A stretch of 64,000 nt of DNA from Nocardioides acrostichi (GCF_015319165.1 NZ_JADIVZ010000003.1:248001-312000), one strand, 5' to 3'. Positions 8,167 through 20,576 are shown, numbered from the stretch's first letter. Notes: a model not told the origin generated them from the sequence alone. Numbers and translations: made by a program.

Positions 8167-8685
8167 ATGCCCGCCGACCTCCACTCGAGCCCGGCGGGTC
8201 ATCCGCCGACGTACGCCAGCGTGTCGCTGACGGTCATCACGAACGGCACCCAGGCCAACCTGCTGGGCAACATCCACGGTGGCGAGATCGTGAAGCTGGC
8301 GGACTCGACCGCCGGTGCGGTCGGTCAGCGACACAGCGGCGGACCGGCCGTGACCGCCGCCCTCGACGAGATGGTGTTCCTGGCGCCGGTGCACGTCGGC
8401 GACATCGTGAGCACCTACGCGTGCGTCAACTGGGCCGGCCGATCGTCGATGGAGATCGGGGTGCGGGTCGAGGCCCAGCCGTGGAACGACCCGGACGGCG
8501 ACGGCTTGCACGTGGCGTCGGCGTACTTCGTGTTCGTCGCCATCGACACCTCCGGCCATCCCCGGTCGGTGCCGCCGCTGTTACCGCAGACCGAGGTCGA
8601 GCACCGTCGCTGGCGCGAGGCCGAGATCCGCAGGGCGCACCGGCTGGCCCGCAAGCAGGAGATCGACGCGGCTCGGGGATCCTGA
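8167..8685 (+). CDS. Acyl-CoA thioesterase, hot-dog fold
   Basis: A 172-residue single hot-dog-domain protein of the YciA/BACH acyl-CoA hydrolase type. The segment GNIHGGEIVKLADSTAG carries the Asn-His-Gly-Gly helix start and the Asp usual in this family. The strand segments DEMVFLAPVHVGDIV and SSMEIGVRVEAQ complete the fold. A basic C-terminal tail (HRLARKQEID) follows. It should hydrolyse acyl-CoA to the acid and CoA in the cytoplasm. The ATG at 8167 fits the divergent promoter. Chain-length preference is unknown. Confidence 0.85.
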   Translation: MPADLHSSPAGHPPTYASVSLTVITNGTQANLLGNIHGGEIVKLADSTAGAVGQRHSGGPAVTAALDEMVFLAPVHVGDIVSTYACVNWAGRSSMEIGVRVEAQPWNDPDGDGLHVASAYFVFVAIDTSGHPRSVPPLLPQTEVEHRRWREAEIRRAHRLARKQEIDAARGS

Positions 8686-8720
8686 CGGCGCGCCTGACCG
8701 ATGTGACGCCTGTGGCTCGT

Positions 8721-8726
8721 GATACT
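8721..8726 (+). promoter_or_regulatory. -10 box GATACT before the second LCP gene
   Basis: GATACT is 7 nt upstream of the ATG at 8734. No ribosome binding site is present, which supports a leaderless start. Confidence 0.45.
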
Positions 8727-8733
8727 TCCTGGC

Positions 8734-10200
8734 ATGCCCGTTCCTTCCCCCGGGTTGCCCGACCCCACCCGACCTCAGCGCCCAGCCGCGGGTCGCACCT
8801 CGGTCGACGACCGCGCCGCCCGCATCCGCTTCCGCCGCGCCCTCTCGCTGATGGTGATGACCCTGGTCGCGCCCGGCTCGGCCCAGATCGCCGCCGGCAA
8901 CGCTCGCGTCGGGCGGATCGCCCTGCGCATCTGGCTGGGCAGCTGGGCCCTCGCCCTGCTGGTGCTGATGGCCGTCGTGGTCGACCACGGCCTGGCCATC
9001 AGTCTCGCGGTGTCGCCGTCGCTGCTGCTCCTGCTGCGCATGGCGATGCTGGCCGGTGCGGTCGGCTGGGCGGTGCTGTTCATGGACGCCTGGCGTCTGG
9101 GCCAGCCGCTCACGCTCGGCATGGCGCACCGGCGCGCCGTCGTGGGGGTCAACGGCCTGCTGTGCTTCTCGGTCGCGGGCACGTTGTTGTTCGGCGCGCA
9201 CGTACTGGCGGTGCAGCGCGACTTCATCGTGACGATGTTCGGCAACGGCACGGCCACGAGCGCGAACCACGGCCGGTACAACGTGCTGCTCGTGGGCGGC
9301 GACTCCGGCGCCGGTCGGTGGGGCCTGCGACCTGACTCGATGACGGTCGCCTCGATCGACGAGGTCACCGGTCGCACGGTGCTGGTGTCGGTGCCTCGCA
9401 ACATGAAGAACTTCACCTTCGCTCCCGGCTCGGTGATGGCCAAGCAGTTCCCCGATGGCTTCGACGCCGACTACGTCAACGGCGTCAGCACCTGGGCGCT
9501 CGATCACACCGACCTCTTCCCCGGTGACAAGGATCCGGGGATGGACGCCACGATCTCGGCCGTCGAGGGCATCACCGGTCTCGAGATCAACTACTGGGCG
9601 ATGGTCAATCTGCAGGGCTTCAAGGATCTCGTGGACGCCGTGGGCGGCGTCACCCTCAATGTGCGTCAGCCGATCCCGGTCGGGCTGCCGGGTGACTACG
9701 GCTACCACTTCATCCAGCCCGGCACCCGCAAGCTCGACGGCGTCGACACCCTCTGGTACGCCCGGGCCCGCCACACCTCCGACGACTATTCGCGGATGGC
9801 GCGCCAGAAGTGCGTCATGAACGCGATGCTGCAGCAGATCAGCCCCCAGGTCGCGGTCACGCGCTTCGAGCAGATCGCCAAGGCGTCCTCCGAGCTCATC
9901 TCGACGGACCTGCCGGCGTCTGAGCTGAGCACGTTCATGTCGCTGGCGCTCAAGGCCAAGAGCCAGAAGATCTCCACGATCTCGCTGGTGCCCCCCATGG
10001 TGAACACCGCCGACCCGGACATGGACCAGCTGCACTCCATGGTCGCCAAGGCGGTCGACTCCTCCGAGGCCACCCCCTCGAGCGCGCCGAAGAACAAGGT
10101 GCGCAAGAAGGCGGAGGAGACCGTCACCGGTGGTTCCCTCGGGTCGCTCTCCACCGGATACGCGGCCAACAAGTCCAGCGACCTCTCCACGGCCTGCTGA
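8734..10200 (+). CDS. LCP family ligase with multi-pass N-terminal membrane domain
   Basis: About 488 residues. Unlike the single-helix LCP protein nearby, the first 180 residues hold about four hydrophobic segments (for example WALALLVLMAVVV and LLCFSVAGTLLFGAHVLAV). The LCP domain then follows: VLLVGGDSGAG, MTVASID, the Arg in VSVPRNMKNF, FKDLVDAVGGVTLNVRQPI and WYARARHTSDDYSRMARQ. It should attach lipid-linked glycopolymer to the wall. The C-terminal 50 residues are low-complexity and charged. The ATG at 8734 is preferred over a GTG at 8719 because of the -10 box spacing. Confidence 0.88.
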   Translation: MPVPSPGLPDPTRPQRPAAGRTSVDDRAARIRFRRALSLMVMTLVAPGSAQIAAGNARVGRIALRIWLGSWALALLVLMAVVVDHGLAISLAVSPSLLLLLRMAMLAGAVGWAVLFMDAWRLGQPLTLGMAHRRAVVGVNGLLCFSVAGTLLFGAHVLAVQRDFIVTMFGNGTATSANHGRYNVLLVGGDSGAGRWGLRPDSMTVASIDEVTGRTVLVSVPRNMKNFTFAPGSVMAKQFPDGFDADYVNGVSTWALDHTDLFPGDKDPGMDATISAVEGITGLEINYWAMVNLQGFKDLVDAVGGVTLNVRQPIPVGLPGDYGYHFIQPGTRKLDGVDTLWYARARHTSDDYSRMARQKCVMNAMLQQISPQVAVTRFEQIAKASSELISTDLPASELSTFMSLALKAKSQKISTISLVPPMVNTADPDMDQLHSMVAKAVDSSEATPSSAPKNKVRKKAEETVTGGSLGSLSTGYAANKSSDLSTAC

Positions 10201-10262
10201 TTCACCCGCGAGGGGTCGTGAATCGTCCCGCGAGGGGTCGCGAATCGTGCCGCCCGTGGGTT
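10199..10262. terminator. Bidirectional terminator-like repeat between convergent genes
   Basis: GATTCAC (10199-10205) pairs with GTGAATC (10218-10224) around a 12-nt loop. A near-identical block (CGCGAGGGGTCG then GAATCG) is repeated once more just downstream. It lies between the convergent LCP and GNAT genes. Confidence 0.5.
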
Positions 10263-10924
10263 CACTCGTCGGGATCTCCGACACCGAGTACCGTGCGCAG
10301 ACCTGCGGCCCCGGAGATCGCGACGATCTGTTCTGGCCGCACCAGGTCGGCCGGGTCGAGGACGAAGCGTCGGTGCTCGGCCGCAAGGCCGTCACGGAGT
10401 TCGAGCTTGCCGCCGTTGGGCCGGTAGCCGACCTTGCGGCTCACGGCGGCGGACGCCGGGTTGTCGGCGTATGCGCCGCTCGTGATCTGGTGCGCGCCGA
10501 GCTCGTCGAAGAACAGCACGCAGAGGGCCCGGCGCATGAGGGTGCCGATGCCTCGACCGTGCACCGATCTGGTCAGCCAGGAGAAGGTATCCGGGGTCCG
10601 CAACGCGGGGTAGTGCCTCGCTTCGGCGCCTTGGATGCCGACGATGTTGCCCTCGTGACGGACGACGAGGGGGAGCGCCCACTCGTCGTCACCGAGCCCG
10701 GCCCGGTACCGCCAGCAGCGACGGGCGAGATCGCGGCCCACGGTCGTGGCGTCGGCCGACGCCCAGTCACGCGGGAACGGTCGCAGGGAGTCGGCGTGGA
10801 TACCCGCCTCGGCGGCCTCGGCGAGCTCGGGAAGGTCTTCGTCGCGCATGAGGCGCAGGGTCAGCGGGCCCACCTCGACGTGGAGCGCGAACGGAGGCCA
10901 GATCTCTTCGAGGATCGAGGGCAT
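10262..10924 (-). CDS. GNAT family N-acetyltransferase
   Basis: A 220-residue acetyltransferase of the RimJ/RimL-like subgroup. The acetyl-CoA binding region is around SWLTRSVHGRGIGTLMRRAL, where the usual Q/R-x-x-G-x-G/A loop is present as R-G-I-G-T. The motif ITSGAYADNPASAAVSRKVGYR near the C-terminus is the family's Asn-x-x-Ser helix. The ATG at 10924 has GGAAGG about 7 nt upstream, so it is preferred to a TTG 12 codons earlier. The substrate (protein N-terminus, antibiotic or small molecule) cannot be read from the sequence. Confidence 0.8.
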   Translation of the reverse strand: MPSILEEIWPPFALHVEVGPLTLRLMRDEDLPELAEAAEAGIHADSLRPFPRDWASADATTVGRDLARRCWRYRAGLGDDEWALPLVVRHEGNIVGIQGAEARHYPALRTPDTFSWLTRSVHGRGIGTLMRRALCVLFFDELGAHQITSGAYADNPASAAVSRKVGYRPNGGKLELRDGLAAEHRRFVLDPADLVRPEQIVAISGAAGLRTVLGVGDPDE

Positions 10925-10978
10925 GCCGCGAGCCTTCCGGTGCGGCTCGCGCGGGCGCAACCGGTTTGAGGGTGGCCC

Positions 10979-12727
10979 TCAGGTGAGGTGTTCGGTGCCG
11001 TCGGGGTCGACCAGGAAGTGCCGGCCGTGGGGGCTGGTCCAGAGGTAGAGCCCGGGGCGGATGCGGCGGTAGCGCCAGCGTTTCTCGGATCGGCTTGGTT
11101 GGTGGCTGGGGCTGGGGTGGGTCTTGGCGCGGTGGTGGGTGCGGCACAGCGGCGCGAGCGTGTCGGTGCTGGTCTGCCTGGGTGGGCCGCCCTGGGAGCG
11201 TGGGACGTATTCGTCGATGTGGTCGAGGTCGGCGCGCATCGCCGACCTGGTACAGAAGGGGAAGGCGCAGGTCTGGCGCTGCTCGGTGACTCGGTAGGCG
11301 ATGCGGTCGGGGATCTCGTAGGCATCCACCGCGACCGTCTCGGCCAGATCGACGACGGGCTTGACGATGACTTTCGTGTCGGGGTTGCCGGCCCAGGTCG
11401 CGACCTGGGCGGCGGTCACGGTGGCCCGGTGTGCACCGGTGGCGGTGGACACGCGGGCGAGGTGGATGCCCAGGGCACCGGTGGCGGGGTCGATGCTCGG
11501 TGTGCCGGTGCCAGTGATGGCTTCGCTGGAGAGGTGCACGTGGAGGACGAGTTGGCGGGCGGGCACGCTTGCGGGCACCGTGGTGGGGAGCGTGGTGGGT
11601 TGGGGTGGTTTCGACACGCCTTCGCCTTCGGCATCCGGCGGCTCAACCACCAGCAGGGCCGGTGGTTGAGCCGTGAGGCCGTCCACCACCGGCGGGGCTG
11701 GTGGTTGAGCCGTGAGGCCGTCCACGGCCGAGCGCGTCGAAACCACCGCCGAGCCTGGTGGTTGAGCCGTGAGGCCGTTCACCACCGCCGAGGCTGGTGG
11801 TTGAGCCGTGAGGCCGTCCACCACCGGTGAGCCCGGTGGTTGAGCCGTGAGGCCGTTCACGGCCGAGCGCGTCGAAACCACACCACCGCTCACCCCGCCA
11901 CCGAGGTCGAGCATGGTCTGGTTCCGCGCGAGCTGGCCCAGGGCGGCGGCACGTCGTTCGCCGAGGTCCAGCGGTGAGCCGAGCGCGGACTGCTCGGCGG
12001 CGAGGTGGCGGAGGGCGTGGTCGAGGTCCTCGGCATCGGCACGGTCCAGGAGCCCGTCGAGACGCACGAGGCCGTCGAACGCGCAGATTGCCCCCTGGCC
12101 GGGCTGGTCGAGCTCGATGGTGACGTGCCGTTGTGCGTGGGCGTCGGCGATGTCGGCCTCAGCGGTTTCGGGCTGGTAGCGGGCGATCGCGTCGGCGACG
12201 AGGCCGTCGAGGGCCCGCAGGCCGGTCTTGTGCGCGACCGGGGTGATCATCCGGTCTACAAAGGCGGCAGCATCGGCACCGACCTTCATCGTCTCTTCGG
12301 CGATGCGGCGTACCCGCCACGGAGCCACCCGTCCGGAGGTCATGGCCTCCCAGAGCAGTGGGAGGCGGAACCGGGTCTCCATCACCGCCCCCACGAACGC
12401 CCGACCAGAAGCATCGGAGCGCCCCAGTGCGGTGGCGAGCTCGATGATCGCGAACTGAGCCACCAACGGCGTACCCGGGCCACCGGCCCCGATGAGCCGA
12501 TCACCACCCTCGACCTCATAGGCGGCCAGCAGCTCCTCGGTCACCACACCCAGCGGGCCGCCGGCCACACAGTCCGGCACGTGGCCCTCGGCGTGCGCGG
12601 CACACCACTCCGCGGCCGCCTCCCACAGCCGGATCTCGGCGGCCTGCGCTTCGCGTTGCGCGGTGACCGCCGCAGCCAACGCACCATGGGGCAGCCCGTG
12701 GGGCTGGGGTGCGGGCGCCGTGGTCAT
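10979..12727 (-). CDS. DUF222 (13E12 family) / HNH endonuclease protein, copy 1
   Basis: 582 residues, two-domain architecture of the REP13E12 family. The N-terminal DUF222 region covers about residues 20-275. The C-terminal HNH nuclease has CAFPFC, DLDHIDEYVP and LCRTHHRAKTH, so both Cys-pair and His-Asn-His-type residues look intact. Between them (about residues 283-375) six translated palindromic repeat units give the recurring peptide DGLTAQPP. Transcription is probably leaderless from a TAAAAT -10 box under a LexA-like box. Copy 2 is at 39282. Family members are repeated in M. tuberculosis; nuclease activity is inferred from motifs. Confidence 0.85.
   Translation of the reverse strand: MTTAPAPQPHGLPHGALAAAVTAQREAQAAEIRLWEAAAEWCAAHAEGHVPDCVAGGPLGVVTEELLAAYEVEGGDRLIGAGGPGTPLVAQFAIIELATALGRSDASGRAFVGAVMETRFRLPLLWEAMTSGRVAPWRVRRIAEETMKVGADAAAFVDRMITPVAHKTGLRALDGLVADAIARYQPETAEADIADAHAQRHVTIELDQPGQGAICAFDGLVRLDGLLDRADAEDLDHALRHLAAEQSALGSPLDLGERRAAALGQLARNQTMLDLGGGVSGGVVSTRSAVNGLTAQPPGSPVVDGLTAQPPASAVVNGLTAQPPGSAVVSTRSAVDGLTAQPPAPPVVDGLTAQPPALLVVEPPDAEGEGVSKPPQPTTLPTTVPASVPARQLVLHVHLSSEAITGTGTPSIDPATGALGIHLARVSTATGAHRATVTAAQVATWAGNPDTKVIVKPVVDLAETVAVDAYEIPDRIAYRVTEQRQTCAFPFCTRSAMRADLDHIDEYVPRSQGGPPRQTSTDTLAPLCRTHHRAKTHPSPSHQPSRSEKRWRYRRIRPGLYLWTSPHGRHFLVDPDGTEHLT
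11604..11880 (-). repeat. Six palindromic repeat units inside the HNH copy 1 gene
   Basis: Two full units of 48 bp, three shortened units (30 bp, lacking 18 bp after GGTGG) and one unit in the opposite orientation with a different core. All are separated by 9-nt spacers and keep the reading frame. Unit ends are GGTGGTT and AACCACC. Confidence 0.85.
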
Positions 12728-12733
12728 GACCCG

Positions 12734-12755
12734 ATTTTACTCGAACACCTGTTCT
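12734..12755 (-). promoter_or_regulatory. LexA-like SOS box over a leaderless promoter, HNH copy 1
   Basis: On the minus strand GAAC-AGGT-GTTC (within 12742-12755) matches the actinobacterial SOS box core GAAC-N4-GTTC. The -10 TAAAAT (12734-12739) lies 6 nt upstream of the ATG at 12727. The arrangement is the same at copy 2. Confidence 0.7.
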
Positions 12756-12806
12756 ATCGGAAGGTGTGACGGCGAACTGTGGAGGAGATGTTGCCTTGCC
12801 CGTTGC

Positions 12807-13305
12807 GGGGTTTCGACGCGCTCGGCCGTGGACGGCCTCACGGCTCAACCACCGGTGCGTCAGCGCCGTGCGGGGTTTCGACGCGCTCGGCCGTGGACGG
12901 CCTCACGGCTCAACCACCGGTGCGTCAGCGCTCGCGTGGGGGTGTCGACGCGCTCGTCGCTGGCGCTCCTCACGGCTCAACCACCGGTGCGCCAGCGCCG
13001 CGCGGGGTTTCGACGCGCTCGGCCGTGGACGGCCTCACGGCTCGACCAGCGGTGCGTCAGCGTCGTGCGGGGTTTCGACGCGCTCGTCGCTGGCGCTCCT
13101 CACGGCTCAACCACCGACGACGCGCTCGTCGCTGGCGCTCCTCACGGCTCAACCACCGGACGACGCGCTCGTGGCTGGTGCTCCTCGCGGCTCGACCAGC
13201 GGTGCGTCAGCGTCGTGCGGGGGTTTCGACGCGCTCGTCGCTGGCGCTCCTCACGGCTCAACCACCGACGACGGGCTCGTGGCTGGCGCTACCTGCTCGA
13301 CCGCC
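12807..13305 (+). repeat. Palindromic repeat array A, about nine units
   Basis: Nine units begin with GGTTTCGACGCGCTCG or a shortened form and end with GGCTCAACCACC. Two core types occur: GCCGTGGACGGCCTCACGGC and TCGCTGGCGCTCCTCACGGC. Spacers are mostly GGTGCGTCAGCGCCGTGC or a few bases. The array fills the divergent gap between HNH copy 1 and the glycosyltransferase; no gene is supported in 12756-13310. Confidence 0.9.
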
Positions 13306-13318
13306 GACGGATGCTCGT

Positions 13319-13324
13319 TAGGGT
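13319..13324 (+). promoter_or_regulatory. -10 box TAGGGT of the galactan operon, leaderless type
   Basis: TAGGGT followed by 7 nt and GTG at 13332. It sits at the very edge of repeat array A and is the only promoter-like site seen upstream of the operon running to 20309. Confidence 0.5.
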
Positions 13325-13331
13325 GACGCCC

Positions 13332-14249
13332 GTGGTGCAACGGACGGTGGTGGCGGTCGTCGTGACGTACAACCGTCTGGCCCTGCTGAAGCGGCTCGTC
13401 CCACGACTGACCGAGATCGGCAGACAGACCCCGGGCCTCACCGAAGTCGTCGTCGTCGAAAACGCGAGCACCGACGGCACGACCGCATGGCTCGCCCGGC
13501 AACCCGTGACGACGCGGAGCCTGCCCGGCAACCGCGGGGGAGCGGGCGGGTTCCACGAGGGCGTGCGGTACGCGATCGAGGAGACCGACGCCGACCTGGT
13601 GTGGCTGATGGACGACGACGGCCTGCCCGACCCCGACTGTCTCGCGACCCTGCTGACCGAGACCGACCTCGACTTCTGGGGGCCGATGGTGGTCGACGAG
13701 GAGGACGCCGAGCGGCTGGTCTTCCCGATCCGGCTCCCCGGCGGCACCAAGGTCGTGCACCGCCTGGCCGACGTCGAGGCCGCGGGCGGTGAGCGCAGGC
13801 GCATCGACGAGATCGTCATCCCCTTCAACGGGGTGCTCGTGACACGGGCGCTGGCGGAGCGCATCGGCTACCCCCGCGAGGAGTTCTTCATCTGGGGCGA
13901 CGACCACGAGTACCGGCTGCGCGCCGAGCAGGCGGGCGCCCGCATCGCCACCCGCACCGACGCGGTGGTGCGCCACCCGTCCGTGGGCCGGCTCGGCACG
14001 CCGATGATGGGTGGGCGTACGACGTACAACCACAGCCCCAGTGACCTCAAGGGCTACTGCATGGCCCGCAACAACACCGTCAACCTGCGCACCTACCGGG
14101 GCTGGCCGCACGTGCTGGCGTTCTGGGTCAAGACGATCTGGTTCTACCTCGTCACCCACCGCGACCTGCGCCGCCTCGCCCTGAGTGCCCGCGCCGTCGT
14201 CGCCGGCCTGCGCGGCGACTTCACGGGCCACCGGAGGTACCTCTCGTGA
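13332..14249 (+). CDS. GlfT1-like GT2 galactofuranosyltransferase, first copy
   Basis: A 305-residue GT-A fold glycosyltransferase. Motifs are VVVTYNR, VVVENASTDGT, the loop NRGGAGGF typical of Galf transferases, and the metal-binding WLMDDDG. Later EFFIWGDDHEYRLRA gives the base-region Asp pair. In mycobacteria GlfT1 adds the first Galf residues to the lipid-linked primer, and this gene or the next could do that. The frame stays open back through the repeat array, but GTG 13332 fits the -10 spacing; ATG 13311 and GTG 13323 are alternatives. The stop overlaps the next start (GTGA). Confidence 0.85.
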   Translation: MVQRTVVAVVVTYNRLALLKRLVPRLTEIGRQTPGLTEVVVVENASTDGTTAWLARQPVTTRSLPGNRGGAGGFHEGVRYAIEETDADLVWLMDDDGLPDPDCLATLLTETDLDFWGPMVVDEEDAERLVFPIRLPGGTKVVHRLADVEAAGGERRRIDEIVIPFNGVLVTRALAERIGYPREEFFIWGDDHEYRLRAEQAGARIATRTDAVVRHPSVGRLGTPMMGGRTTYNHSPSDLKGYCMARNNTVNLRTYRGWPHVLAFWVKTIWFYLVTHRDLRRLALSARAVVAGLRGDFTGHRRYLS

Positions 14250-15154
14250 GCGAGACCGTGGCCATCGTGGTCGTGACCTACAACCGCGCCCACCTGCTCG
14301 AGCCGATGCTCGAGAGCCTGACCAGGCTGGAGCGCCGCCCCGACGCCGTGATCGTCGTTGACAACGCGAGCACCGACGACACGCCTGCCGTGCTCGAGCG
14401 GGCGCAGCGGGCCGGTGCACTGCCTCTGCAGGTGATCCGCACCGCGAGCAACCTCGGGGGAGCGGGCGGGTTCCACCTCGGCGTCCGCACCGCCTACGAG
14501 GGCGGCTACGACCGCATCTGGCTCATGGACGACGACGTCGCGCCGGACCCCACCTGCCTCACGGTGCTCATGGACGCCGACGAGGACTGCCTGATGGCCG
14601 TGCGCGAGGACTCCCAGGGGCGGCTGTGCGAGAAGGCCGCCACCCGCTTCGACCTCACCCACCCCTGGGCGATCAAGCCGAAGACGGCGATGGTCGAGAC
14701 CGACTACGGGTTCCGGCGCACGATGCCGGCGCGGGTCGAGCTCGAGAACGTCGCCTTCGAGGGCTTCATGGTGCGCCGTCGTGTGGTCGAGCGCATCGGG
14801 CTGCCCGACCCGAGCTACTTCATCTTCTACGACGACGTCGACTTCGCGATCCGGGCACGGCGGGCGGGGTTCCGCATCTGGGGGCTGCGCGACGCCGTGC
14901 TCGTGCGGCAGCTGGACTTCGACCAGCAGCACGACCTGGCGGGGTGGAAGGGCTTCTACATGTACCGCAACCTCTTCGTCGTGCACCTGCGCTACGGCGA
15001 GAACCTCGCGGTGCGCCTCAAGCCGTTGCTCATCGCGCTCGCCGTGGTGCTGCTCTCCTCACTGCGCGGAGGGAGGGCCGAGGCCGCGAACGTGACCCGC
15101 GCCCTACGCGCCGCGTGGGAGATGCGCGCGCTGCCCTCGTCGTCCGTAGACTGA
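14246..15154 (+). CDS. GlfT1-like GT2 galactofuranosyltransferase, second copy
   Basis: 302 residues with the same plan as its neighbour: VVVTYNRAHLLEP, VVDNASTDDTP, SNLGGAGGFHLGVR, WLMDDDVAPDP and YFIFYDDVDFAIRARRAG. A basic, amphipathic C-terminus suggests membrane association. GGAGGT (14232-14237) serves the GTG at 14246. Two adjacent GlfT1-like genes imply either sequential initiating transferases or different linkages. Ends 6 nt before glf. Close to the Rv3782 type; exact linkage unknown. Confidence 0.85.
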   Translation: MSETVAIVVVTYNRAHLLEPMLESLTRLERRPDAVIVVDNASTDDTPAVLERAQRAGALPLQVIRTASNLGGAGGFHLGVRTAYEGGYDRIWLMDDDVAPDPTCLTVLMDADEDCLMAVREDSQGRLCEKAATRFDLTHPWAIKPKTAMVETDYGFRRTMPARVELENVAFEGFMVRRRVVERIGLPDPSYFIFYDDVDFAIRARRAGFRIWGLRDAVLVRQLDFDQQHDLAGWKGFYMYRNLFVVHLRYGENLAVRLKPLLIALAVVLLSSLRGGRAEAANVTRALRAAWEMRALPSSSVD

Positions 15155-18376
<3,222 letters not shown>

Positions 18377-18387
<11 letters not shown>

Positions 18388-19468
18388 GACGCCCGCCGAA
18401 CCGATGTCGCAGGCTCCCGCTCCGGAGAAGCCGGCGGTGACCTCGCCCGAGCTCGAGGAGCTCGAGGCCGCCGCGGCGGCGTTCGGCGAGGACGACGTCT
18501 CGCCCGAGGCTCGGGCGGCCCGCAAGGCCGCGCGCAAGGTGCGCCAGCGGCTCGAGATCCGCGCCGAGCGGGAGCGCCGCGCCTACCTCGATCCGAACCG
18601 GCCGCTGGTGCAGGCACCGCTCGTCCCGCCGGCCGCCACGCAGGGTCTGTTGGAGGTGTTCCGCCGCCGCTACCTGCTCAAGCTGCTGGTGCGTCGCGAG
18701 GTCAACGCCCGCTACTCCGGGTCGTTCCTGGGGCTGCTGTGGAGCTACATCAACCCGGCGAGCCAGTTCCTCATCTACTACTTCCTGCACGTCTTGCTGC
18801 TGGGGCGGCACGCGACGCCGAACTTCGCCGTCCACGTCTTCTGCGGCCTGGTGGTCGTGCACTTCTTCACCGAGACCTTCAACGCCGGAACCCGCTCGAT
18901 CGTGCGCAACAAGAGCCTGGTGCGCAAGGTGGCGGTGCCCAAGGAGATGTTCCCGGTCGCCTCGATGCTGGTCTCGCTGTTCCACGTGGGGCCGCAGCTG
19001 CTGATCCTCTTCGGGCTGATCCTCATCGAGGGGTTCAACCCCGATCCGTTCGTGCCGTTGGCGCTGCTGCTGGGTCTGGGCATCATCATGTGCCTGGGCA
19101 CGGCGCTGGCCCTGATCTTCAGCGTGGCGAACGTCTACTTCCGCGACTTCCAAAGCGTGGTGTCGATCCTCACCAACCTGGTGCGGTTCAGCGTGCCGAT
19201 GATCTACCCCTACTCGCTGGTGCCGGAGCGGTTCGGCCCGGCGGCGCAGTACTACCTCTGGAACCCGCTCGCCTCCGCGGTGCTGTTGGTGCAGCGGGCC
19301 ATCTGGTACCCGGCCACGGGAGACGAGCAGAAGGATGCCCTCAAGGAGCTGCCGCACCGGCTCATCGAGCTGGGCACGATCATGCTCCTGCTCTCCATCG
19401 TCACGCTGTTCTTCGCCCAATGGCTGTTCCGGCGGCTCGAGGACCGCATCCCGGAGCGCCTGAACTGA
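18377..19468 (+). CDS. ABC-2 type polysaccharide export permease (Wzm/RfbD-like)
   Basis: 363 residues. An acidic and then basic cytoplasmic N-terminus of about 100 residues leads to about six membrane segments of the ABC2-membrane family. RREVNARYSGSFLGLLWSYINP is the conserved amphipathic entry helix. Together with the next gene it should flip the lipid-linked galactan to the outside, as Rv3783/Rv3781 do. The GTG start at 18377 overlaps the end of glfT2, and the two are translationally coupled. The extended N-terminus is longer than in most Wzm proteins. Confidence 0.9.
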
Positions 19469-19487
19469 TGTCAAGAATCGAGCTCTC

Positions 19488-20309
19488 GTGACCAGCATCC
19501 TGACGCCCGGCGCGGCAGCACCCGACGAGTTCCCGGCGTCGACGTCGATCGTCGTCGAGAACGTCACCAAGACCTTCAGCCTGCGCTACCACCGCACCTT
19601 CAAGCAGGTGACGGTCGCAAAGATGCGCGGCGAGAAGACCAAGGACGACTTCCAAGCCGTCGACGACGTCTCGTTCACCGTCGAGCAGGGCGAGTCGATC
19701 GGCCTGATGGGACTCAACGGGTCGGGCAAGTCGACCCTGCTCACCCTCATCAACGGCACCATGAAGCCCGACGAGGGGCGCGTCCTCACCCGCGGGCGGA
19801 TCGCGGGCCTGATCGCCACGAGTGCCGGCTTCCACCCGCAGCTCTCGGGCCGCGAGAACGTCTTCCTCAACGCGGCGGTCTTCGGGCTGACCGAGGAGGA
19901 GACCAAGGACCGCTTCGACGACATCGCCGAGTTCGCCAACATCGGCAAGCACATGGAGTCGGCGGTGGGCAACTACTCCTCGGGCATGAGCTCGCGGCTC
20001 GGGTTCGCCATCGCGATCAACGTCGACTGCGACATCTTCCTCGCCGACGAGCTGCTCGCGGTGGGCGACCGGCCCTTCAAGCGCAAGTGCATCGAGAAGA
20101 TGGAGGAGGTGCGCGACTCCGGACGCACCCTCTTCTACGTCAGTCACGCTGCCGGCTCCGTGCGCAAGATGTGCAACCGGGTGCTGATCCTCGAGGAGGG
20201 TCGGCTCGTGTTCGACGGAGACGTCGACGAGGGCATCGAGTACCTCCAGTACGACTCCGACGGCGATGACGACGAGCGCGAGGACGAGGAGCTCGGCGCC
20301 GACATCTGA
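19488..20309 (+). CDS. ABC polysaccharide export ATPase (Wzt/RfbE-like)
   Basis: 273 residues. Walker A is GLNGSGKST, the signature region is NYSSGMSSRLGFAIA, and Walker B is CDIFLADELLAVGD. The H-loop is in YVSHAAGSVRKMC. The usual Wzt carbohydrate-binding C-terminal domain is absent; the protein ends in a short acidic tail. This fits galactan exporters of the Rv3781 type, which lack that domain. The start is GTG at 19488, 19 nt after the permease stop. Confidence 0.92.
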   Translation: MTSILTPGAAAPDEFPASTSIVVENVTKTFSLRYHRTFKQVTVAKMRGEKTKDDFQAVDDVSFTVEQGESIGLMGLNGSGKSTLLTLINGTMKPDEGRVLTRGRIAGLIATSAGFHPQLSGRENVFLNAAVFGLTEEETKDRFDDIAEFANIGKHMESAVGNYSSGMSSRLGFAIAINVDCDIFLADELLAVGDRPFKRKCIEKMEEVRDSGRTLFYVSHAAGSVRKMCNRVLILEEGRLVFDGDVDEGIEYLQYDSDGDDDEREDEELGADI

Positions 20310-20329
20310 GCGCGCCGAGGGGGTCCTCG

Positions 20330-20390
20330 TGATCGCCCGCGGAGTCGATCTCGATCATTCCGCGGGTCAGTGGCGCCCCGTGAGCGATCA
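20330..20390. terminator. Nested inverted repeat after the galactan operon
   Basis: Inner 8-bp stem CCCGCGGA/TCCGCGGG (20336-20343, 20359-20366) inside an outer TGATCGC/GCGATCA (20330-20336, 20384-20390). It follows the exporter ATPase stop by 20 nt, so it probably ends the operon. Confidence 0.55.
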
Positions 20391-20529
20391 TCGCCCACCC
20401 CTGGGCCGGTCAACCGTGACGCCTCGCGGGCATACGGCTGCGCGCTGCGGTGGGCCTGGGGCACCCTGGGACTCAAAGATTTCTGACTAGACCACGGCGT
20501 GTCGGCTGGAAATTACACGATTGTAGTTA

Positions 20530-20576
20530 CTCACGAAACCTTCCGTGAGCCGAGTGACGCATGTGAAAGTTGCGTC
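20530..20576 (+). other. Two small hairpins in the amidase 5' region
   Basis: CTCACG/CGTGAG (20530-20535, 20544-20549) and GACGCA/TGCGTC (20556-20561, 20571-20576) lie upstream of the amidase ATG at 20635, after an AT-richer patch (20500-20530) that may hold a promoter. No known riboswitch was recognised. Confidence 0.35.

Noticed and set aside
10979..12727. HNH copy 1 as a broken gene
   Set aside because: The reading frame is continuous from ATG to stop and all HNH residues are present; the shorter length comes from fewer repeat units.
12807..13305. Possible CRISPR array
   Set aside because: The parts between the repeats are themselves repeated (GGTGCGTCAGCGCCGTGC type), so there are no unique spacers, and no cas genes are in the window. 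Arrays B and C fail in the same way.
12663..13331. Upstream extension of the first galactan glycosyltransferase through repeat array A
   Set aside because: The frame is open only because the repeats lack stop codons in several frames. The start at 13332 fits both the family N-terminus and the -10 box.
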